Assembly: GCA_030737875.1 (NCBI GenBank)
Contig: CM060910.1
Coordinates: 636,541,303-636,605,302 of the forward strand
Direction: 5' to 3'
Length of the DNA stretch: 64,000 nucleotides
From: Allium sativum
Taxonomy: Eukaryota; Streptophyta; Magnoliopsida; Asparagales; Amaryllidaceae
The position numbers were made by a program, and so were the translations under genes. Shown in pieces: positions 8,966 through 21,100 of this stretch. Every line of letters starts with the position of its first letter. Positions within the stretch are counted from its first letter, which is position 1. Below the pieces are notes generated by a model, which ran no database searches, had not been told where the DNA came from, and saw nothing but the letters and a program-made list of their open reading frames with translations.

Positions 8966-11545
8966 TGTAACGACCCGCATTCTACGCATCGAAGGATCGT
9001 AGAATATTTATTTCTTTCACATACGGAGTCGTATGGTCTTGTAACTTTGGGAGACGACTATTGGGGTCATTTCCCATGTTCATGATTTTTGCCCATTTTT
9101 AAATGATCGTTTTGCCCCTAACTGATCTTGTTTCGGCCATAACTTTTGATTGGTAAAGAGTTTTGACCTAAAACCACTTCCATTAGATCCGGATGATGGT
9201 TTACCTTTCCGTAGAGTGGTCACATTAGCCAAACGGACTCACCGTTTGGGAGATATGGCTGAAACAAGGTTTAGAAGATGAAAAACAGCTTAACCGGGCC
9301 TAATTAGGGTGATTAGCAAGAGGGCTCATAATCCATTTCGGGATTAGGGTTATGGGAGGGCTGAGATGAGTTAGTAAATCAGTTTTTATTTCATTTCTTA
9401 GCTGCCACTTACAACCTTTGAACCGTAGCAATGACCTCCACTTGCTAAAACACCCTAAATCACCTTCTAATCGCTAATTAAGCCAAATCTACATCCAATC
9501 AAAGCGGATTAGCACGAAAATCGAGGTAGAGCTGCTGGAATGTATTGGAATCCAAACCATTTTGTCCAAAAGTTTCAGATCTGAGTTTATTTGTGGCTAA
9601 TGTGAGTGATTAGCATTGTTTTTACACTAATTACAGTTAATTAGGGGGATTAGTGCTAATTAACGAAATTATACATGTTAAAAATCTAGAAAAATGTTTA
9701 GAAATTCTTAAATATTATTTTAGGCCTATGTTAGAAAATTTGGTTAATTTGGATACGTTTTGCTAATCATATCATTAGTTATGCTTAAACATGATTAAGG
9801 GGAAAATATGGGTTTTGGATATGTTTGATCCATTTTGACATGTCATATTGTTGTTTTGGTGTTTGTGGTCAATTCCATATGTTGATATGACTGTATGGTA
9901 TGCTTTGTGATTGATTAGAACAGTTAGAATGGTCGAAAACGCTGTGGCATAAAACAGTCTCTGGAAAAGTTGTAGAAAATGGAGTAGGAACCAAATCAGA
10001 TCGTTGGAGGGAGATCGGACCCGCTCATGCGGAACCCCCTTCTCACGAACCGCCTCCCAGAACTATTGCATCATGAACCAATGCATGCGACCGAACCGTA
10101 CCACAAGTGGACTGCCACGAATTGAGGAGCTCGACCCGAAGTGGACTGTCACCAACCTATTCTATGGAGGCCCGACCCACAAGCCAATGAAGGGGCCCGA
10201 CCCGAACCCAATGGGTATCCACGACCCGAACCGGAGAGAAGATAACGACCCGCCCACTTGGAAGAGCACCACGAACCAGAAGCTTCCGATCCGGTGGAAG
10301 GAGAACGAACCGAGCCCAGTGAAGCACCACGACCCGAATCGCTTGGTGGCCACGAACTGGAACTACTCTTGGACTGGTGAAGGAGACTGAACCGAACAGA
10401 ATGAAAGCTTATTTCCAAACTGATCCGTTGAAGAGAAAAACCCGAGATGCAAAGGTAGTCCAAAGGAGAAGTTTGTACTCAAGATCCAGATGGGAACCAA
10501 TGAGTTAACTTCATGATTGGGCTTTGCTGCGGGACGTGTGCTAAGGAGTTGTCGACGTCCATAGCTTTGATTCACCACCGAGAGACGATCGTTAGGCTAC
10601 GGATCAGTGCGGTGGGGTAGTTATTGCTCCATGGGGCAAAGTGATCGTAGTATGGCTATGAGCCAGTGCAGTGGAGTCATCATGACTTCACTGGGGCAGA
10701 GTGGACATAGCAAGGACTAGTGGCTATGGATTAGTGCAATGGAGTCGCCATGACTTCATGGGGCAGAGTGATCATAGCAATGATATGGGTGATCAAAGCG
10801 GTGGATATCGTATGCTTTACGCACTGAGTGGGAGAAGTGAGGATGGTTGCTATGCTTGATTGTTTGTCATCATTATGACATGCACACCCCCACCCCCGTA
10901 TCTTTACACCATATGTTAGTGTCACCTTAGAGTATTGTACATCTTGTTGTGCTAACTCTTTGGTTTCATGTCCAGGTTCAAGTATGGTTTGGTATACCTG
11001 TTATTGTTCTGTTTTGCTGCTTATCGCTCATACCAGACTTTTGTCTGACCCAGAGTTTTATGTCTCTTCTTATTACTCTGGATGCTCTTAAACGGGCAGA
11101 CTAGAGACATGTTAGCTGGTTATGCGCGAGTAGCTGATCCGGAGACGAGCAGGAGGCTCCCACGTATGATATATATATATATATATATATGTATTCCCCC
11201 AGTGTCGCTGATGGCCACTACTTTGGGCATTTGTAGTGTACTCTTCCTTTACTTTGCTTTAGAGACAGCTTGAAAAGTTGTAATAATGATGATGTGAAAC
11301 ATAAGCTGTATTTGAATTTTTCCCTGCTATTATGGTTTAGTTTTCAGCTTATGCACTGTCTCCCCTGTTTTATGTCAGGTATGTTATTATTATATTTTAT
11401 TCCATGCGCTGTGAGACATTCTACAGGTTCCTTGCAAGTTCTAATTCCCTTCTTTCCTTTCTTTGGCGACTGTCCCGTGCTGGTTGGACATCGGCACAGC
11501 GCACTTTCGTTGGAAATGTCGGTTGGTACGGGGCGGGCCGTCACA
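8966..11545 (+). mobile_element. solo Gypsy LTR
   Basis: It starts TGTAACGACCCGC and ends GGGCCGTCACA (2580 bp), flanked by AATAT at 8961-8965 and AATAT at 11546-11550. No PBS or polypurine tract adjoins it, so it is a solo LTR left by recombination between the two LTRs of a full element. Removing it with one AATAT copy rejoins the Copia gag frame (...GLGEKY|SDFDIV...), which proves the borders. Terminal bases and the internal CAGAC-TTTT-GTCTG hairpin at 11034 tie it to the Tekay-like clan seen elsewhere in the window. It also contains a GC-rich stretch with repeated CGACCCGAA words (10100-10390) and a tandem repeat at 10595. Confidence 0.85.
10595..10790 (+). repeat. three-copy tandem repeat (~60-68 bp) in solo LTR
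   Basis: Copies begin at 10595, 10654 and 10722 with GGCTA(C/T)G. Each contains a CAGTGC(A/G)GTGGxGT- or TTAGTGCAATGGAGT-like block and a TGGGGCA(A/G)AGTG block. Internal tandem repeats recur in several LTRs of this clan in the window. Confidence 0.6.
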
Positions 11546-11550
11546 AATAT

Positions 11551-12351
11551 AGTGACTTTGATATTGTATCAAAGGTACTAAACTCCTTAACCGACGAATG
11601 GGAAAGAAAGGTGTTAGCCATTAAGGAAGCCAACGATTTATCAACAATGAAACCAAAAGAACTAGTAGGCAACCTCATGTCTTATGAAGTAAATCTCCAA
11701 GCCGAAAAGGACCAGGCACAAGAGCAAAAGAATGTAGCTTTTCATGCGGAAAAAGAAGAATCAGAATCAGAAGATGAGGATCTAGCATTTATTGCCAAAA
11801 AATTTAAGAAAATTTTAAAGTTTAAAAAAATAGCTTTAAAATGAATTCCTCAAATAGACCTTCATCCGCAAACTTAGAATGTTTTAATTGTCACAAGAAA
11901 GGTCACACAGTAAAAGACAGTCTGGAACAAAAGAAAGGGAATCAAAAAAACTTCAACAACAAAAATAAGAAATTTATATTCAAAAAGAAGGCTTTCTCTG
12001 CCACATGGGACGATTTAGATTATGATTCATCAGATAGTGATAGTGATAGCGACAATGAACAAGAAAATGTGTGCTTCATGGCTCAAGAATCTGAGTTTAG
12101 TGATTTATCTTATGATGATTAAATAGAAGTAAACACTGAAGTTTTAAAATGCTATGAAAATTCTTAAAAAGAAACTTAAGGAAACACGTGAAAATTAGAA
12201 TAAAGCTGAATTTGAAAGGATATGTTAAAAGACAAAAAGAAAATACTGGAAGAAGAACTTGAAAAGGTTCAAGAATCTCTTTCAAACTCAAGTAGTCAAC
12301 TTTCACTTTTGAGTCAAGAAATTGAAACTCAAAAGGCAAAGAATGATGAAA
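11551..12351 (+). pseudogene. gag: Copia gag, central and C-terminal part (broken)
   Basis: It continues gag after the solo LTR. SDFDIVSKVLNSLTDEWERK is followed by the KEANDLSTMKPKELVGNLMS block typical of Copia gag and an acidic SESEDEDLAF stretch. A stop at 11842-11844 shifts the frame. From 11841 a zinc knuckle follows, CFNCHKKGHTVKDS, in which the final Cys of CX2CX4HX4C is replaced by Ser. Then come a Lys-rich stretch and an acidic (SD)n tail ending at 12122. 12123-12351 encodes a degenerate coiled coil (KKKILEEELEKVQESLSNSS), with stops. It is interrupted at 12352-12356 by the minus-strand array, and the coiled coil resumes at 41128. Confidence 0.7.
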
Positions 12352-12356
12352 TTATG
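12352..12356. repeat. target site duplication TTATG, left
   Basis: TTATG directly precedes the TG of the left LTR and recurs at 41123-41127 directly after the CA of the third LTR. It marks the whole three-LTR array as one insertion in Copia gag. Confidence 0.85.
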
Positions 12357-14366
12357 TGTAATGACCCGGGGAATTTGCGATCTTGATAATCGACATAAAC
12401 TCAATGCCAACTATCCAAGCATCTGAAATACCGGATAGTTAATAGAAAGAAGTTAGAGGGTGAGAATAGATAAGATAGAAAATTAGAATAAAAGAAGAAG
12501 AAGAACACAACAACATCAGAGTAAACACGAATCTCACAGCGGAACGAATAAAATATAGTATACAAAATAACTTTGAAACAGAAATCTATATTTGTATATT
12601 AGAGTACAACACTTACATCACAATGGAAATAAACAATAGTTAGAAAATGCTGCTGAAGCCTCCTGCTCCAAGCTCCATCTAGTGTATCTCTAAATCCTGA
12701 CTACTTGACTGCCCGTACAAAATTGGGCACCCAAGAGTTTAGGGAAAACAAAATAAACTCTGGGTCAGCCATGTGACTGGTGTGAGTAAACTCCAATCAT
12801 TTCGGTTTAACTTTTCAAAATCATTTTCAAAGGAATGATAATCGTAAGATCAATCCACACATAAACTCGGATGGTTTTTACCTTACGATAACCCGATTTT
12901 TTTTCAAAAATCAATACTATTCTGATATTATAATAATGTCTAATACAAGCACTTAGCAATCTAGCAGAATGCTTTCATCTCACGTTCTACATATATAATA
13001 TACAATCAAAACCGTGGGCTCTTATAGGGGAATGAATTTCCAACTCTAACAAGGTGTGGAACCACCTTCCGATCAGTGTACTCAAGAAGCGATACACTGG
13101 AATTCAACAAGAACATCTTGTAACTTGGCCACACATAACCGACCATTCATTTCGCTTGAATGTTTCGAATATATTGTCACCTAATGGTTGGTATACCAAC
13201 ATAACCGTTCTCGGGAGATACAGAATTGAAAGAAATAACAAATATGAATATTCTTTAGATGGTGACAATATACCCTAATTGGGTGTGACCCACTTATCCA
13301 TGTTGCCTGCCCAATTTCCGTCATTTTCTAGTTGATGAGGCTTGAGGTCATAACGTATCTTTTAACAGATCACTCCTTCATTTACTTTGAATGTCACATC
13401 ATCATATCCATCAAATCACAAATTGATTTCCCCATAAATACCACGGGTATAAGCTAAGAGAAACGAATTCCTCCGCCACCAACATAAATTCGTTTGAAAC
13501 GATCAACTTACACGATCAACCAGATATACTCTATCATACATTCGCCCATTCAATTTGTCCTGGGACTGGACAACCCGAAGGCACTATTCTGTAAATCCAT
13601 CTTAGGCAATTTCTACCTAGGATTTACTTAACAGCCCTTGCATAACTCCGTCTTCAATTATCTTCATCATATTTGATTCGCAACACTGATGCCATACGGA
13701 GTGGATTTTCAGATTATATATCTGATCCCGGTCTCTTCATATTGACAACAAAAATGGTCAAAATCTTTGATAGTCGATGATTTAACTATCAAAGGAAAAC
13801 AAGAGTACAAACAACAGTCGTATTTCCAAATGGAAATCTGACCGATCAATCATCATTTCATTTCCCAGATTCCCATTTATCGTTTCCATATATTCATAAA
13901 TTCCTTATTTTCTAAAATTAGAAAATATACGTTGTTAACTTTGGAAAACGTCTCCATTTATGATTCACGCATCAGTATCTTCCCACCTCTATCAGTCTCT
14001 AACTGTAAACTAATAAGAGAACAACTTCCCAAATATAAACCACGAAGGCCGAAACCAACATCAGATCGATACCCAGAAAGTCATTCAACTCAACTAATTT
14101 CCAGTAAGTTTCTAATTTCAATAATTCCATTTAAATTCCTAATTCAAACCCCAAATTCCTTTATAATATTTTATTTGCAAAATATTTACTTTAATCTAAT
14201 TTTTCACATAGAATGTGAATAATATTTCTTTATATAATCAAAACAGTTTGATTTCGCATATAAAAACAACATCTCAAACCCAAATTCTATTTATATTTTT
14301 ATTTGTAGAATTATTCATACAAATCTCCCTTTTTGTTTCTAACACTTAAATCACATTTATAATTCC

Positions 14367-14531
14367 CTTTATATAATCCTATTTATTCTATATAAATCCT
14401 TTTATATAATTCTATTTATTTTATATAAATACTTTTGTATAATTCTATACATTTTATATAAATCCTTTTATATAATTCTATTCATTTTATATAAATCCTT
14501 TTATATAATTCTATTCATTTTATATATAAAT
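14367..14531. repeat. 33-bp AT-rich tandem repeat in LTR_A
   Basis: Five units of TTTTATATAATTCTATTCAT... with starts at 14400, 14433, 14466 and 14499 (period 33). The homologous tracts in LTR_B (about 31538-31735) and LTR_C (about 38028-38226) hold six units, so unit number changed after duplication. Confidence 0.7.
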
Positions 14532-16331
14532 ATTTCATTTTCAATATTCACTTTGAAAATTTCCTTTTTACATTCCAGTATTTCATATGGTATTTAAAAT
14601 ACCAAATAACATGACCAGTGTCATCATAATCAATCACAGATTTTATATCATATCATATATCACAATATATGAAAACAAACAGTATTATAATATTGAGGAA
14701 TCCAGTTGGATCCCTCCAACCTGTCTCCCTGCATCCACAGATGTTAAACAATACAAATAACATCGATTTCATTTCAATATGAATATTCTGATAAACAGAA
14801 TTAATATTTGATTAACGATTTATATAAATATGGTTATCTATAATTTCAACCAATAAATCAGCAATTCAACCAAACAATCAACACACAGTAATCAACCATC
14901 ATTTATAATTTCTAAAAATGCGTTATATAATATAACTGTGCAGAGTTAGTGAGTTTTACTCACAATTGGACGATCATCGTTAAATAACGATAATTGTCGG
15001 TTGATTCAGACAGACAATTTTTTTTGCTATAAATTGTCACGAGCTCCAATTCACTCCCAGTCAGTTCCATTGTGTAGCCAACGTCCATACGATCCCAACG
15101 GATCTTGTTTCGCTCAATTATGATCGCGTATGACGAAGTTATGAATTTTAAAATGTTATAACTCAATTTAAATATCATTAACTATTAATTTTATAATTAA
15201 TAAACTAAATACCCTGTTTAAATTTCTTAACTCGGTTGATTGTTGTTACTTCTTCTACTTCAAGCAAAGTCCAGGAAGAACATCCCCATTGCAACCTTCT
15301 TTCCCAATATTTTTCTCTTCACTCTCCTTAATATACAACAATAAGGCTTATATACTAATTCCCCCTTTATTTCCCTTAATCCCATATTAGCATATTGGGT
15401 CATCTGCCCCATTCTTTAACCTATCTTCTTTCAGTACTACTGTTCGGCTACTGCTCCAAAAACTGAAATGGTCGACCTTCCCTTTTTTTCTTCTTATTTT
15501 CTTTTGAATAATCTAGGCTTAACAATTCTAAAAAAAGAATCGGCCCAAGCCCATACCCGATCTGCACAACTGGTATACTCTTTTTCCACCATATAAAAAA
15601 ACCGAACCTGCTCCAAGTATTTCAAATGACAGAGCCGAATACTTGTGCTCCTCTCCCTCCCTCATCTTCACATAAAACTTCAAATAGGATACACCATTTT
15701 GTTCCTCTTCGAACTCTCTACAACATCGTCCCCATAACATGCAACTCGATTTACCCTCCTCATTTGCGTTCGTCGAACCCTCCTCGCCATTATAGGAAAC
15801 CATACTGACATTTCAAACCTCAATTGCTCTTTCACTCTTCAACAATAATTCAAACAAAAATAACTAAAATTCCTCACTTCAAAAACCCTTCTACTCCATA
15901 CTAATCACACCTAACTCGCGGCAGCTATACAACTCGCGACGTCGGCAATTACACAGCCTACTCCAGTGAATTCGCGGGATCCAGTCTCAAGAAAACTCAC
16001 CAAATATTCACATCACTTCCTACTCGATACGATGAACCCAAAAACAACATCCAAAACAGGAATCTGCCTTGAATTCACGAATGGCTCAGCTCTAACTTCA
16101 TTGTGATGAAGACCAGTGAATGACAAATGATTCGATCAGAAAGAAAAATACACCAGATTGTAGAGGAATTCGATCTGAATCCATATATAATTTTTTTGAA
16201 ATTTGTAAACTTGTGTATGATTTTGTATGAATTTAAGAAAAATGAAGATCTCACGTTTTAACTTCCTGGAGGCAGATTCTAAAGCATTGACTAGCAACTG
16301 AAAAATATTTAGGGTTAGCGAGGGGTAAGGG

Positions 16332-16339
16332 TATTTATA
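16332..16339 (-). promoter_or_regulatory. LTR_A TATA box
   Basis: Minus strand TATAAATA followed by a leader with CCCTAAATATT. The same site is TATAAATA in LTR_C (40039-40046) but is mutated to TGTAAATA in LTR_B (33531-33538). This is the likely promoter of the element's genomic RNA. Confidence 0.5.
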
Positions 16340-17631
16340 GGATAGGTTATATATTTTTTTTATTTGATTTTATATTCAATTATAACCAATCGTTATCTCA
16401 GTTTGTTGTTTAAAAATTCCTATGATCACATAACATATCCAAATTCGACGAAAATGGACATATGGCTACAATTTGACATTACGGACCCAACGAAACTAGT
16501 TTCGTCGAATTCCGACTTTGTTTGCTCACACAGTGTATTTTTAAAGTCAAATTATTGACTGTATTTTACATAAAAATCCCGTACGGGAACATACGAACTC
16601 CAAAAATCACGAAAATTGAAATATAACAATAATTCAATATTCCGGATCCAACAAAATTAGTTTCGTCGAAAACGAAGGTCGTTTGCTAAAATGGCTATTT
16701 TTAAAGCTCTAAATAATTCCATTTAAATATTAAATATATTTAAAAATAATTAAATTAAATGTTTATAAATAAATATTATCGTATATGTATTCAAATAGAA
16801 TATAATACAGCTCCAAAATATACATATCCAGATTTATAACTCTATATTTCAAATCCAGGTTAAAGCAGTATTCAATTTATATTAAAGATTAATTTAAAAT
16901 ATAAATAAATCGTTATAAATTATAAAGGATTTCCATAGCGACTATTTTAAATTTTGATTTGGACACAACTCAAAATCTACGCGATGAAATCTCGATTTTT
17001 CTCTTCCATTAGAAAAATATACTTCAACAGCTCCGAACGTTTCTTGTTTCATCGAAATCTGACTTAAAATGGATTCTAAATATTCAATTGAAGTTCGAAT
17101 CGCTAAATTACGAACTACCGCTCCATTTCGAGCTCGATTATAATTATATTATAATTATACATTCAAACTTCGTTTATTATAAATATTCGTTCTTATAATT
17201 CAACTCTAAACTGAATTATATCTTATAATAATCCAATTCGCACTATATTGTGAATTCTACTATTTCCGACTATTTGGAAATTAAATATATTATCTAATTA
17301 TTTATATTAATTAAATATTCAAAGTTATTTAATTTAAACCATTTAAAATTACCAAACCATTAATTAAATAATTAAATAAATTATTTATAATACCGTAAAA
17401 ATACGAGTCGTTACATTCTGCCCCACTTAAAATAATTTCGTCCTCGAAATTGCTAAGGAAGAAAACAAACCCTATTAACTGGGTTAAAAATTATTTGTTT
17501 ACTTCTTAAATCCAGTTTCACTGAATTAACTTATTTTAACTAAATTATTAATTCATTTCTATTAACAAAAAATTTCAAAAGTTCCAAAATTTTTCTAACA
17601 CCTTGAATTTTCGAAAATTTTTGCTAGCCTA

Positions 17632-17786
17632 TCCTTTGTACGACTCAATCGATAAAACTACAACTTGCCTCTGTAGGCCTTCTCCAACCCAAAAGAAAAT
17701 CAAACAACCAAGCGGCTTGCCAAACCGGCTCATAAATCACCAAATCCATATAAAAATAAACTTGTACCTTTTTGTCGGGCATATCA
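17632..17786 (-). other. conserved internal island (copy A)
   Basis: This 155-bp block is far better conserved between the minus and plus subfamilies than the rest of the internal domain. Homologues are at 34811-34966 (minus) and 23806-23960 (plus). A 31-base run around GATTTTCTTTTGGGTTGGAG is identical in all three, as is GACAAAAAGGTACAAGTTTA. It could be a packaging or dimerisation signal, or a relic frame (in A and B it reads QAAWLFDFLLGWRRP; the plus copy has a stop just upstream). Confidence 0.5.
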
Positions 17787-18103
17787 TTTATATCATTTCC
17801 ATCTGCTACCAATTCAGCATACACCAATATCATTCCAATTAAACTCCGATCAATTTATCCTTAAAACCAAATCACTCGCTTATAACCAAGCCAAATTCCA
17901 TTCTCAAATCCAACATTTAACTTATCAATTCAACATAAGTCCGGATATCTCCTAATCCAATTTAATTCGATATTTTCTGTTACAATTCAATTGCCACTTA
18001 ACTGGTTTCAATTCCAGCTTGTCTCCACAAATTTCTATTCAATTTTTTTTTTATTTTAATCATCTCTTCCTGGAAGTTTTAAACAACCTACTCTTTTCAA
18101 AAA

Positions 18104-18108
18104 TCAAA
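18104..18108. repeat. target site duplication TCAAA, left
   Basis: TCAAA before the plus element recurs at 28759-28763 after it. The uninterrupted site AAAATCAAATATTCC in internal B (near 35281) shows a single copy. Confidence 0.85.
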
Positions 18109-21100
18109 TGTAATGACCCGCATTGTTAGCCGTGGAATAATTAATTAATTTAATTACGTAAATAAGGATTTAGAGATTTAAATAGTGGTTTAATTAATTA
18201 TAGTGGTTATTTAATTTAATTAAATAATAGAATAACATATTTAATTCAGAAATAATAAAAAATATTGGAAATCACAATATTTTGTGAACTGGGTCATCCC
18301 TAAGATTTAATTCAGCTTAGAGTTGAATTATATTGACGAATACATTCAATCGACATCAGTTTAAACGTAGAATCATAATATAATTAAAATAGAGCTTGAA
18401 ATGGCGCGACAGTTTGCTATTTGGCGATTTGAACTTCAACTGGGTGTACAGGGTTCGTTTTAAATCGGATTTCTGTGAAACAAGAAACGTGTGGAGCTGG
18501 TGGAGTATATCTTTCTAGTGGAAGAGAAAAATCGAGATTTCGTCGTGTAGATTTTGAGTTATGTCCAAATCAAATTCTCAGGAAAGCAGCGCCCTGGCCA
18601 TTTAATTTAATTAAAGGGGATTTAAATATAAATCGGATATCGGGTCGACCCCTCTTGAAATATCGAGTTGGAAATACATATAGGATTTATTCTGAGCCGT
18701 ACGGTATTCCACTGTGAATATAGACGATAATATTTATTTTTAAATATTAAATTTAATTATATTTAGATATATTTAAATAGGCATTTAGGGGTTTAAAAAT
18801 AGCCACTTTTGCGAACGAAGTCGGAATTCGACGAAACTAATTTTGTTGGATCTGCAATGTCAAATTATTGTTAGATTCCAAGTTTCATGATTTTAGGGTC
18901 ACTGTGTGGTCGTACGGATTTTTAGAGTGAAAAACAGTCAGTATTTCGACAGTTAAAAATACGCTGTGTGAGCATACGGAGTCGGAATTCGACGAAACCA
19001 GTTTCGTTGGGACCGTAATGTCGAACTCTAGCTACATGTCCAGTTTGGTGATTTTTGGGTATCGTGTGTGATCACATGAATTTTTAGAAAGCAAAAACGA
19101 ATATAAAATGATAAGTATAAAACATCTAAAATAGCTGAAAAAATATCTAGATATGTGTAGACACTATAAATACACCGTTTAACTTTTCTATAAACCTAAT
19201 CTCTTTTTTTTGTGCTGTTGTATTTCATCCTCAAAGCAAATGGCATGAGAATTTAATCAAAGAAATAGAAATCAAATTGCTAAAATCATCAAACAAGGAT
19301 GTTTGAACTTGTTAAGCCTTCCTCTTCATTTCTAGGTCATTTTCACTGAGTGCGATGAGTACTCGTAGACACGCGGAAGCTAACAGTCGATCTAGGGTTA
19401 TTAAAATGGTGGAAAGAAGTCGTCGATGTTGGTTTTCGACATCGTTTTTGGTCTTAGCAGGGAGTTTAGCATCTCGCCTGAGTTGTTTGGGTGATTTCGA
19501 ACATATATATGTCGATCGATCTACAGTAGCAGCGTTGGTGGCTAATTGAACGCAAAAGGGAAGTGGAGATCGAGGTAAACATTAGGTGTATGCGTAGGAA
19601 GAGGGGGTGAAGATGGAAGCAGTGGTGTTGCTCGTTTTTTAAATCATGAATGGACGAATGGGTTATGAAGGTTTTAGGGATCGAAAATGGAGGAGTGCAA
19701 ATACTGGAGCGAATTCTTTGATTTAGGGAAAGACACTGTTCAAACGGGCTAGTTGGAGGGAAGAATGGGTCGGTTTCAAAAGCTAAGGCCCATCTTTTTT
19801 TATAACTCATATTTTATTTAAAATCAAATAGTGTATTAACTTCTAAATATCGTAACTACTTCATACGATATCAGAATCACGAACCGTCATATCCGTTGGG
19901 ATCGTATGGACGGCGCCTACACAAGGGAACTGACTGGGAGCGAATCAGAGCTCGTTACAATTTATAGCAAAATAAATTGTCCGTCTGAATCAAGCAATGA
20001 TTATCGTTATTAACGATGATCGTCCAATGTGAGTAAAACTCACCAACTCTGAACAGTTCTATTTTTACAGTGTATTCTTAGAACTGATAAGTATCTATTG
20101 ATTGCTGTGTGTTAACTGTTTGGTTGAATTGCTTGTGTATTAGTTGAAATTATAGATAACGATATATATATTTAAATCGTTAATCTAATATCGACTATGT
20201 TTGGCAGAATATTTCATAGTGAAATATTACCGATGTTAATTATACTGTCTAACATCTGTGATACAGGGAAACAGGTTGGAGGGATCCAACTGGACTCCTC
20301 AATATTTATAATATTGTTCTGTTCATAAAATGTAATATATGATGTGATATATAATCTGTTTGATTATGTGTGTTTAAATGATATCGATAATTGTGGTTTG
20401 CTATTTTAAGAGACCCTGAGATGTAAAAAGAATTATTTCAATGTATACTGAAATAAAGGAACTTTATAAATTCAACCGATTTTATAAAGGAAATATTTTG
20501 AAAATAAAGTATTTATAAAATCATAGGATTTTATAAAGGATATATTTATTTAGAAAATTAATAAAGTGGATAAAGGAAATATTTATTTAGGAAGTAAATA
20601 GAATTAATAAAGGAATATTTATTTAGAAAATAAATAGAAGTATGAAAAGGAAATTGACGAGATATAAAAGAGTTAATCGAATTTAGTTATTCGAAGTCGA
20701 GTTAATCGAATATGGTTAGTCGAGTTGAAGTTACTCAAACATAATTATTTAGGATAAGTTACCATTAAGCACGACTGCTAGCGTAATTCGCAGGGCTGCA
20801 GATAGCCTACGGTGGTCGAATGTTTCCTGAGGGAATCAGGCGTAACCATTGTGATCGCTGCGATCTAGAGTCAAGCGAATGGAGTTAAATTCAATATTAG
20901 TTATTCGAATAGGAGTTAAACAAATAGAGCTATTCAATTAGAGTAAATCAAAATGGAGTTAAACAAAAATTAGAAACTGACTAGAGATTAATAAGTTGAA
21001 TAAGTTTTCTGGGTATCGATCTGATGTTGGTTCCGGCCTTCAGGGTTTATACATGGGAAGTTGTTCTCTTGTTGGTTATAGTTAGAGTCTGATAGATGTG

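Larger units (their letters stand above)
12357..17415 (-). mobile_element. LTR_A (3' LTR of the minus array)
   Basis: 5059 bp, starting TGTAATGACCCGGGG and ending GAGTCGTTACA on the plus strand. The right edge abuts a reversed polypurine tract (TTCTGCCCCACTT), which makes it the 3' LTR of the minus-strand element. It contains a TATA box on the minus strand (16332-16339), five copies of a 33-bp AT repeat (about 14367-14531) and the GTTGGA/TCCAAC stem (14705-14720). About 93% identical to LTR_B over the first 150 bp by eye. Confidence 0.85.
17416..18108 (-). mobile_element. internal domain A, 3' half (non-coding)
   Basis: On the minus strand this is the part before the 3' LTR. It holds the polypurine tract (reverse of TTCTGCCCCACTT) and a TTCGAGGACGAAAT box just upstream. 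It also holds the conserved island 17632-17786. There is no gag, protease, RT or integrase similarity in any frame. It is interrupted at TCAAA (18104-18108) by the plus-strand element and resumes at 28764. Confidence 0.75.

Noticed and set aside
10149..10463. Overlapping Gly/Ser/Pro-rich frames on both strands in the solo LTR
   Set aside because: They come from GC-rich CGACCCGAA-type repetition, not from a gene.
19466..19810. 114-codon minus-strand gene, also at 25545-25889
   Set aside because: It occurs only because the LTR is duplicated; no domain, and it lies in the transcribed R/U5 region on the opposite strand.
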